64,000 nucleotides of DNA from Arbacia lixula (taxonomy: Eukaryota; Echinodermata; Echinoidea; Arbacioida; Arbaciidae). The stretch's first letter is position 1, and each line of letters opens with the position of its first letter. The position numbers were made by a program, and so were the translations under genes. Below, one piece after another: positions 1 through 9,109 of this stretch. The notes beneath the pieces were generated by a model, which saw nothing but the letters and a program-made list of their open reading frames with translations, had not been told where the DNA came from and did not search any database. The DNA is taken from assembly GCA_963669155.1 (NCBI GenBank), contig OZ022581.1:20802138-20866137 (forward strand), given 5' to 3'.

Positions 1-112
1 TCATCATCATCATCATCATCATCATTATCATCATCATCATTATCATCATCATCATTATCATCATCATTATCATCATCATCATCATCATCAACATCATCAT
101 TAACAACAACAA
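1..112. repeat. (TCA)n microsatellite
   Basis: Imperfect trinucleotide repeat of TCA, interrupted by TTA units, running from the window edge and ending in an AAC-rich tail near 112. Its left end lies outside the window. Confidence 0.95.
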
Positions 113-165
113 TTTAAAAAGTTCATTATTCAATGATCAATTAAGGTGATGTCTTTTTTCTCCAG

Positions 166-261
166 GTCGATGAATGCAGCAAATTACTGGAACTGAAAAG
201 TGAATTGAATGAATTATGGTCAAGTAGTCTTTTATCAAAACATCTGCAGACCCTTGTTTGA
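166..261 (+). CDS. possible 3'-terminal coding exon of an upstream gene (partial)
   Basis: A strong acceptor (pyrimidine tract then AG at 164-165) is followed by 31 open codons and a TGA at 259-261. The peptide is Leu/Glu/Lys/Ser-rich, with spacing such as LLELKSELNELW that looks helical or coiled-coil-like. An AATAAA lies about 290 bases after the stop, at 554-559. I do not recognise the protein, and the frame is short enough to be open by chance. It would be the last exon of a plus-strand gene that begins to the left of this window. Confidence 0.35.
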   Translation, partial: VDECSKLLELKSELNELWSSSLLSKHLQTLV

Positions 262-553
262 ATAACCTGTGATAAGGAATGATTACCTGTATGTACAAAC
301 TGGAAGAGGATTTCATTAACTATACATATTGCATTTTTTTTTAATCTTACATGCTGAATCTGAAAGGGAAATTACGAAAGAAAAAAAAAACACTAAGTGG
401 CATGTTTTTCATCGATTATTTTCATAGTTTACATTATTACACCATTTTATTTAACACTGGAGTTGATGATATTGCCTTCAACAGGGATAGGCACCAAGTC
501 GACACATCACCTTTCAGACTTCGGTAGACCATGATGGCTGCCTTCTGTCTCAC

Positions 554-559
554 AATAAA
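554..559 (+). promoter_or_regulatory. candidate polyadenylation signal AATAAA
   Basis: Canonical AATAAA about 290 bases after the TGA of the putative terminal exon ending at 261. Hexamers of this kind occur by chance in AT-rich DNA, so support depends on the exon. Confidence 0.25.
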
Positions 560-829
560 CCCATGACAGTGTTTAATACGTAGGAAATTGGTCCGCTTCA
601 TCCATGGTTTGCCATGTTCGTTTTGACCATAAGTAGAGTAATTTTCATGAAAACAAGTTTTACATAGCTTATCCTTTTTTTTTTCATTATTGCATGATGA
701 TGTTGCAAGGGGAAAATCAAACACTCAGCCTGCACGAAAAAAGTCACGAAATGAAGGCCGGGTAGAAGAAAGTGGGTGGGTGAAGGACCCACCTTGTATA
801 GGAGGGTGTGAGTTAGGCAGGCTTGGGAA

Positions 830-993
830 GTAGGTAGGTTTGGTTGGGGGGAAGGGAGTGGAGGTGGGGGTGGGGGGTGGGGGTGGGGGTGGTGGTGGTA
901 ACATAGTAGTGGGGCAGAATGGGCGTTGAGACCCGGAAATGGTGATTGTGTGCATTTGTCTCGATTTGCTTGTGGGAGAGAGACACACACACC

Positions 994-1049
<56 letters not shown>

Positions 1050-1070
1050 AGGGAGAGAGAGAGAGAGAGA
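830..1070. repeat. G-rich tract and (GA)n microsatellite
   Basis: GGTGGG-type purine/T-rich stretch at 840-900, followed from 996 to 1070 by (GA)n that passes through three GGGA units into more GA. The overlapping open frames on both strands are translations of the repeat. Confidence 0.95.
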
Positions 1071-1514
1071 AAGGTGTCATTGGCGGAGGAGGGTTGTACC
1101 TGGGTCACCGGCCCCTCCTTCCCTTTCCATCCTACCATTAGGCCTATGTAGTGTACGGCAAGAAAGAGAATGTCAACGTTTACATTCTAAAGTTTGACAT
1201 TTGCACTTCATCATCATCAAACAACGTACGCAGAGCATACCCTCGTTCCCGGATTCACTAATGATGTCAAAAACATGATTGTGAACAGATCGCGAGGAAC
1301 AAACGTTGCCTGAACCGTTCCTGTCCTTGGCGAAATTATATGGTGAATGAGCATGATCGTTTCTTCCACTTCGAAATTTAAACGAGGTGAGTGTTGTGGT
1401 GAAAGCAAATGGAAAACACGATCATGTACACATTCATACAATATTGAAACACATGCACGTATATGCACAAAATACAATGTATTTAAATTACTGAAAATAT
1501 GTAGAGGAAGGAAT

Positions 1515-1616
1515 TGAGAGAGAGAGAGAGAGAGAGAGATAATATTATACAGATATACAGACATAGACATACACAGACAGGCATACAGAGACAGAGAGAG
1601 GGAGAGAGAGAGAGAT
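1515..1616. repeat. (GA)n / (ATACAG)-like microsatellite
   Basis: Two (GA)n blocks, about 1515-1539 and 1590-1615, flank an AGATATACAGACATAGACATACACAG-like degenerate CA/GA stretch. Confidence 0.85.
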
Positions 1617-2900
1617 AGCAAACATCCCTTCATAGTCACGATAGCCATGACAGGGAAAGACAAAGAAAGATGAAGAAATGAAATGTAATCTCATCAGGTA
1701 ATGATTTACTGGTATGCTTGAAACAGTAATGACTATTACTTTACACGTAGATTGAGTTAACTTGAGTTGTTCGTCGAAACATCTCTGCCTTCCCTGTCAT
1801 GATTGATCTTGTAAACCTGCAGCTCCTCATGGGTACAACTATCCTACAGGTCAGCTGGTGATACATCATTTGTGATTACACTCCGTTCTCTCGTCATCTC
1901 GTAATCCAATTCCAGTTCCCTAACATTTCAAGTAAAATTATGTTATTGATGCATATTCAGCGTACTTATCTCTTTCCACTTTTTCTTAGTAGTACAATGT
2001 ACTCATAACTTCTCAGTTAAGTAATACAAATCATTACATTTTCTCATTTTCATACTTCGCAATACGCATTTTAATTTTGAATGCTTTAGTGCTATTGCCC
2101 TATAGCCTTTCAAATTATAATCATTGAAAATTATTGGCAGTACTACGGGAGCCCCGCTACGATGTCCCCAAGACATGAACAAGATATATAATGGTGTCCC
2201 CAACACAATATCGCGACATTTCAGAAACGGCAGTGGTGTCGTTTTCACGCGAGAGTAGTGAAAACGAGACTTATGATATTTACTTATAATATTTACAAGG
2301 GTGATTGTTTTGCAAATAGTGTTGCAAGGACAATGGTACCAAAGAGTTCGCAACGTAGAACTAAGTGCGGTAGAAATGTATAACATTATCATGATTTTTT
2401 TTCAGTTTTTACTCGTACAGTACAAGGAAATCTCAGTTTATCATTCTACTCTCGCGTGAAACTCGACCCTCAACCGGATCGCGTAGAGGTGGCGTATTGT
2501 ATTCAGCTGGTAGACTGATGATAATTCATGAAATAATGCGGGTACTTTGCGACCCAACACGTCTATAGGGTGGTGCACGTTATATGCCCTAACTAAATTC
2601 GTTATGGTAATCTCATCATGATATTTGTACGCAAAAAAACAGAAATTGAACATTTCTGTGTCAAGATCGTGAGTTTCACGCAATATGAATCATGACAACG
2701 GTGAGATGTTTGATGATGATGCCTTTATTAGTATTAATACTGTATCATAATCATAAATCTCAGCAGTGTTCTCATTCCTTTCATCTACATTGAATTCAGT
2801 ATTACTACCTATCAGTATCATTTTAGTAGTGTTCTTATTTGTTTGTATCATCATAATTGTTTATGCGAAAAAACATCGAAAGCAGAACAATGCAAAACAA

Positions 2901-2904
2901 GAGA

Positions 2905-2936
<32 letters not shown>
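2901..2936. repeat. (GA)n microsatellite
   Basis: Near-pure GA dinucleotide repeat of about 36 bases. Confidence 0.9.
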
Positions 2937-2940
<4 letters not shown>

Positions 2941-3693
2941 TCGAGTATGTGAGAGAAAAGCCGTATGTAAACAATATGCATGATAATGATCTCCTACAAT
3001 GCAAGTTTACATAGAATCTGTTTACCGTGCATACATGCAAATACATAATAACAGGTGCATGTGCTTCATCCATTCCAGGGTAACAGCTCATGATTCACTA
3101 ACGAACTATATGATTATGTTTTACATGAATATCATTCTTCATCTTGAAATAATGGGGTTATTCTTGTTCACGGAACAATGCATTAAGGATGGCTTGGCAC
3201 CATTCAATTCTACCATTACATAAACATAAGTGCACAAAATGTATCCTCCCATTGCAGTATCGTGTACAATTCTACAATTTTTATTTCATTGTTATGTCAT
3301 CATCACATTGCCGAGCATCATATCATATGTTTGTGTAAATGTATTTGTTCATCACATGATTTCTTATTATATATTATATCAGTTTTATCATACCACATTT
3401 CATATTGAATGAATATCGTATCATTTTATCTAATGTTTTACCATAATATTTTCCTGACTGTAGGCCTACTATTCTGGGAAGCTGAATAAAACATTATATT
3501 AATGGTTCACTCTTCCTTGAACGGAACGGATCAATTTAATAATCTTTCTCTACTCCCTTCTGATGATAATATTGTGGCGCGATCTTCTGCTCCGTGCTCT
3601 TTGTTTCCCGCATAATGTACACGTGTCGTCTCACAAAGAGTACTCGGTAATGACTATTATGTATGACAGTAAATCAGTTGTGAGTGCAATAAT

Positions 3694-3695
<2 letters not shown>

Positions 3696-3755
<60 letters not shown>

Positions 3756-4216
3756 TCTCCCTCTCTCTGCTTCTACCTGTCTCTTCATTACGCACACATA
3801 CAAGCACACACACTCACGCACACATACACACATACACACACAAAAAACTCCCTTTTTATCTCTCTCTCTCTCTCTCTCTCTCACTCTCTTTTTCGTTCTG
3901 TCTGTTAACATTAACCTCTCTGTCTCTTTCTTACTGTGTCCAAATTCTTCTCTCCCCCCCCCCTCTCTCTCTTTTCTCTCCCTCTATCTTCCTTTCTGTA
4001 AAGTATGTATGTTATCTGTCCCAGCTCTGTTCAATCCCCAATCCCACCCCTTTCCCCATCTCTCTTTCTGTATCTCTGTATCACTCTCTGTCTGTCTATC
4101 TTCTTTCACACACTTCTTTTCTTTAATTCTTTCTAACTTAATTTATTTCCGCAAGTCTCCCAGTCTCTGCCCCTGTCTCTCCAGGACCCAGCCATTCACT
4201 CTCTACCCCCCCCCCC

Positions 4217-4274
<58 letters not shown>

Positions 4275-4340
4275 TTTCTCTCTCACACCCACACACACCT
4301 ACACCCCCCCACACACACAAACACACACACACATACACAC

Positions 4341-4402
<62 letters not shown>
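3696..4402. repeat. compound (CT)n-(CA)n microsatellite cluster
   Basis: About 700 bases of pyrimidine-rich and CA-rich DNA: (TC)n at 3696-3768, degenerate CA at 3790-3843, (TC)n at 3858-3888, C runs near 3953-3963, C14 and (TC)n at about 4206-4262, then (CA)n including a pure block from 4346 to 4402. It behaves as a microsatellite cluster, not a gene. Confidence 0.95.
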
Positions 4403-4403
<1 letters not shown>

Positions 4404-4717
4404 GATTATGTACTTATGCATGTACCTGTAATAAAACACCGGGTCTGCGCCGTGTGTGCTTAGTATTACAACAACGCTCTCCGTCTATCCATTAGAATTC
4501 TGCCATGCACCATTTGTTCCATATGGCGTCAAAAATGCTAATCATAATTTCGTCATCTGGTCGCTGAAACAAAGCCGCTAGATTGAGTAGAATACTAGTG
4601 CCTTAGAGCCCTGTAGCTGTCGATAGAGTTGAGTGCAAATGAATATGCATGTGAATAGACTACAACGTGTCGTGTAGGGCGGGTTGTTTTTCACAACTTG
4701 TCCATACTATAGTGTTA

Positions 4718-4810
4718 ATTTTATTTTTAAAGGCGTGGATCTGCTACTGTCCGGTCTGTGATAGTTGCTCCGGACCTAGGATCGACATCATCATTTGAGC
4801 AAGGGTAAGT
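4718..4810 (+). promoter_or_regulatory. candidate promoter and 5' non-coding exon end of the esterase-like gene
   Basis: An AT-rich TATTTTTAA element near 4722 is followed by a stretch containing the short hairpin GTCCGG/CCGGAC and then an excellent splice donor, GTAAGT, at 4805-4810. A matching acceptor (CATGTCACAG) ends at 5784, 35 bases before the first ATG at 5819. Together they could form a spliced 5' UTR. This is inferred from splice consensus alone. Confidence 0.25.
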
Positions 4811-5818
4811 ACATAAGCTATGTTCAACAGTATCATCGAGTTTTAAATCCCTTTTCATCACTTTTTTGCCACTTTCACGTTTTGCTTTCATTTTGATCCG
4901 TTGTGATTATATCAGCATTATGGAAAAGGACGCGCTGATTGCAAATCAATCACGGTCTTGTTTCAGGACAGATTTGTTGCATTGTATGCATGGAAGGTGT
5001 ATGCATGTATTGCCTAGCAACAGCTTCTGTATGAAAACCACTCTTGGACATTGGAATTATCATCGTTGGTTACTCCAGCTGAGAAGAGGCTGCTTGACAT
5101 TTGCCAGTCCTGATGCGGAATCAACCATTATACAATTTCACTGAAAGAGGCGTTCCGGTGAAAAGACAAATTGCTCGTAATAGAAGCAGAACAATCTGTT
5201 ATCAGATTCAAAAACATGAAAAAGTTTTGAGCAAAAATTTGACACACAAAAAAAGATAAGAAGGTCGTGAAAGTTTTAATGATCGCTATTTTCGGGCAAT
5301 AAATTGGCAACACGCAATATATATTTCTTTCGATTAGTGACTCATCGTTGCGAGTTTGAACAAGCATTTCTCACTCACTACGATTATCTACTTTCATTCA
5401 ATGATTTAAATCAACCCAATGTCAGCAATGCTATTCCATGTTTCAAGTCAAAATTACGTAACCAGTGGTTACGGAACATCTCATGCGTACTATTGATGCT
5501 CCCCTGGTTCGTATCTTAGTTATGCAAACAAATAAAATATGATTAAATGAAATGTGATAGGACCCTTATTCTTTTCCGTATCCACGTTAAGATGGAAGAA
5601 TATATTTGTATTATTTTCATCATGTTCTTATAATGTATGTTTGTGTACGCTTCGTTAAAGTTCTGCAGAAGATAACACATTCAAGCGCAATTGCGGTCAT
5701 CTTGAGGAAAATCATAAAAGAAAATCATCACTTTTCAAACTCCTTCATCTTAAATGATCTCATTCATCGTATGTCATGTCACAGACTTGGCTTTCCTCTT
5801 GCAATAATCGACACGTCG

Positions 5819-6305
5819 ATGCTCAACATGATGGATTACGAGTACCACGACTACGAAGACGAATACACACCCCTCGACGGCAGCGGCAACAGTGATCGTC
5901 GAAAGCTGAGGAAAAAGAAGGAGTCTTCGTCGTCATCGTCGAAGAGAGTTCACCGCCGTCCGCCGCCATCGGACACGACGTACCGGGGCAAGAACTACGG
6001 GCCGCCCCAGAAGACGCGGGGGTGTTGCGCCTGGTTATGCCGCTGTTGCAGTTGCTGGCTCGTGATCGTTCTCCTGTGCATGCTATGGGCCACGTGGCTA
6101 ACTCTCTGGCTCCTCAGCACATACCTCCTCGGCCCCACCCCGGGGAGCCCCTCACACGGAGCTGTGGTAGGGGCGGGGCAGGGGAATGGGCAGGGGAGTG
6201 GGGTAGTGGGAGGGATGGCGCTGACGAGAATCCCGACTGAAGTAGCGAATGAGAAGGGGGCGTTCTGTCTTGACGGCACCACTCCGGCCTACTACCACAG
6301 AAAAG
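5819..6305 (+). CDS. esterase-like gene, coding exon 1 (cytoplasmic tail, membrane anchor, start of domain)
   Basis: Encodes residues 1-162: tail with a poly-Ser/Lys/Arg stretch, the Cys-rich juxtamembrane CCAWLCRCCSC, the hydrophobic anchor, a Gly-rich linker (about 115-132) and the domain opening FCLDGTTPAYYH. The donor is AAAAG|GTGCAC, a non-consensus but usable site, and the phase-1 join to exon 2 restores the family signature RKGSG. The frame stays open upstream to 5606, but those residues look like untranslated DNA. Confidence 0.85.
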
Positions 6306-6861
6306 GTGCACTTTTGATTTGTTTTGATCATGCTAATAAACATATTACTGACTGATATTTATGCAAACAAAGTACTTTTACTAGGATGGTTAAATTTAGT
6401 TCATGCTTGTCAACAAATCAGGTAACATGATGATCGAGATAATCTTACTATGAGTTTCACAAATCATACCCCAGGCCCAGACAAGTCAGACACGATCATT
6501 ATCATAATTTTAGTACTGTACTCATAAAAGGTCAAAGTTCATCATCGTTTATGTTCATGTTAGATTAAGAATAGAGACTCACTGGCAATATACTACATAG
6601 TGTACACAAATATCTAATGCATTTTGTGTTTGAATCTCCCACTTAAGAATATGTTTAAGAAAGGCAAACTGCATTTTATCTGTTTGGCATAATAACATTG
6701 ATTTTAGTAACACATTTTGATGTTAATCTATGTCATTAGGGAGTACTGGTAATGGTAGTAGATCTACATGGTAATAGTATTAGTACTGTTGGATACAATT
6801 GATAATAGCATAGTGGTTGAACGTAGTGGTAATAGTGGTGGTGGTAGTAGCAGCAGCAATA

Positions 6862-6900
<39 letters not shown>

Positions 6901-6935
6901 ACAGCAGCAGCAATAGTAGAAGTAGTAGTAGTAGC

Positions 6936-6981
<46 letters not shown>

Positions 6982-6997
6982 CTACTACTACTAGTAC

Positions 6998-7039
<42 letters not shown>

Positions 7040-7040
7040 C

Positions 7041-7090
<50 letters not shown>

Positions 7091-7956
7091 CAGTAGTAGT
7101 AGAAGTACATGTACCATGAATTATGATAAAAGTGAGGTATTGTATATGTCGATGATAACAATGATGATAATAATGATATCATAAATAATAGTGATCAATT
7201 GATTGATCATGTACAAAAAAAAAACTATGATTATCATTTGCTTATCTCCGGTCTATTACTTACCTCTCTCGATCCCTCCTCCTCCTTCAGGCAGCGGTAT
7301 CGGGTCCAACTCCTGGATCCTACACCTCCCTGACGGCCAGTGGTGCTATAACGTCACCAGCTGCTACCAGAGGAGTCTGACCTCCATGGGGTCATCTCAC
7401 GGCATCCCGTCGTCCATCGCTGCTTCCGGTCTCCTCTCCCAGGATGCCAGCGTCAATCCAGACTTTCACGACTGGAACGTGGTCCAGTTTCACTACTGCG
7501 ACGGCGCCTCCTTTTCCAGTGCGTTGCGTTTGTTACATTAATTTGTTAAAGGGATAGGTCACCCTGAAATTATTTTTCTTTAATTAAAAGCAGACACATA
7601 AATGAAACATATTAGAGAAGGTTTGATGAAAATCCGTCAAGGGATAAGAAAGTTATGATCTTTTAAAGTTTTGATTTTGTGACGTCATGTGCGAGGTGTT
7701 CTCTCATAATGATATGTTGTGTACAATTTTTTGTGCAAATTTAAATTTTCTCTAAAAGATATACATGCGTTTACTTGTGCATTTGATATATCATTAAAAC
7801 ACGTTTTTACACACATACCTCTGTGAAAAATATTTATTCCAAAGTCAAAAATAGAAAAGGAGCAATTTATGTTAGGGTTAACATTTTCAATGTTCGGGTC
7901 TAGTGCAAGGATGGGGATATGGGGAGAATAAGGTCACCCCTCCCCCCTTCCCCCCC

Positions 7957-7987
<31 letters not shown>

Positions 7988-9038
7988 TGCACAACCGGCA
8001 CGTCACACATTTATACATCAAAACATGCATTTGATATGTCTAATTTGTTGCTTGAAAGTTTGATAATGTATTTCAAATTTTATCGTCAGGATAAAGAGCC
8101 TCCTCTTTGTTCACTAGGTAACCCATCCATGCACTGTCATGATTATTGTCCAAAAAGGTTTCTTGTCTTCCGCTCTTCTCTCATTTAGTTCTACTCCCAG
8201 TTCGCCTATAACAGCACAACCTTCGAAGTGTCCTTAAATTATATGTGACCTTAATCACAAAAGCTAACAAAATAAAATAAACACAATTAGAAACGTACCA
8301 TCACTGATGCATTTTATGTTCTTTTGTGAAAGTTCCCCATTTTTTACCTTCTCTCTCCTTCCAGGTGAAGTCACATACCCGGTGAGTGTATCGGATGACC
8401 ACGTGATCTACCTGAGAGGCGCGCGCATCTTTGAGACCATTTTGATCTACCTTCTCAATACCACTGAGCTGAAGGCTGCATCTCGAATAATTTTCTCTGG
8501 GTCAGGATGTAAGTACTCCGTCCTCGCAGTGTGTGTGTGTGTGTATGTGTATGTGTGTGTGTGTGCGCGCGTGCGTGCGTGCGTGTGTGTGTGTCTGTGT
8601 GTCTGTTTGTCTGTGTGTGTCTGTGTGTGTGTCTGTGTGTGCGTGTGGGGGGGGGGGGGTAACGGGGGCATGATGAATATGCATGTTTCAGTTCTTTTAT
8701 GTTTTGTTATATCCTCCTTTATGTTTGTTCTATGGAGTCATTGAATTGAATATTTTCATACAGTTGATTTGTAATCTCCCATGTATGAAAGTTAATTATT
8801 TCTATTTCCTGTCATGAGAACTGTAATTTCCAATCCCCTGTTTATGAATAAGATGTTGACATTTATGTTATGGTTATGTGTATTCAATAATTGTAAATTT
8901 TATCATTATGCTTTGGAGGAATCACAATAACTTTTGTAAAAGTGCTTTTGTAGGGATGTGTTTTTCTTGTGTTTTTTACTGTTGCGAGAAAGTGCTTAAT
9001 TTTTCTTTCTCTATGTGTGTCCGTCTATTTCTTTCATC

Positions 9039-9109
<71 letters not shown>

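Larger units (their letters stand above)
560..4700. other. intergenic region without a supportable gene
   Basis: Apart from simple repeats (listed separately) I see no exon-like stretch. Open frames here are mostly translations of (CT)n/(GA)n or low-complexity AT-rich DNA. A short inverted motif, TTCACGCGAGAGTA, occurs near 2249 and in reverse complement near 2452, suggesting a decayed repeat in 2150-2700. No transposase or RNA gene is recognisable. Confidence 0.5.
7519..8364 (+). other. intron 2 of esterase-like gene
   Basis: Phase-1 intron of 846 bases. It holds a truncated copy of MITE family A (7546-7870) and a C-run/(CA)n stretch at 7940-7986. The remainder is unremarkable AT-rich sequence. 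Confidence 0.8.

Noticed and set aside
725-1197. Open frames of 70-160 codons over the G-rich/(GA)n tract
   Set aside because: They translate a microsatellite in every phase; composition is Ser/Leu or Arg/Glu only.
5606-5818. Upstream extension of esterase exon 1 to an ATG at 5606
   Set aside because: The added residues are low-quality, AT-rich and unlike a protein start, and a candidate acceptor at 5784 lies within them.
6764-7184. Poly-Ser, poly-Leu and poly-Val frames up to 138 codons
   Set aside because: All are translations of the (AGT)n array within an intron of the esterase-like gene.
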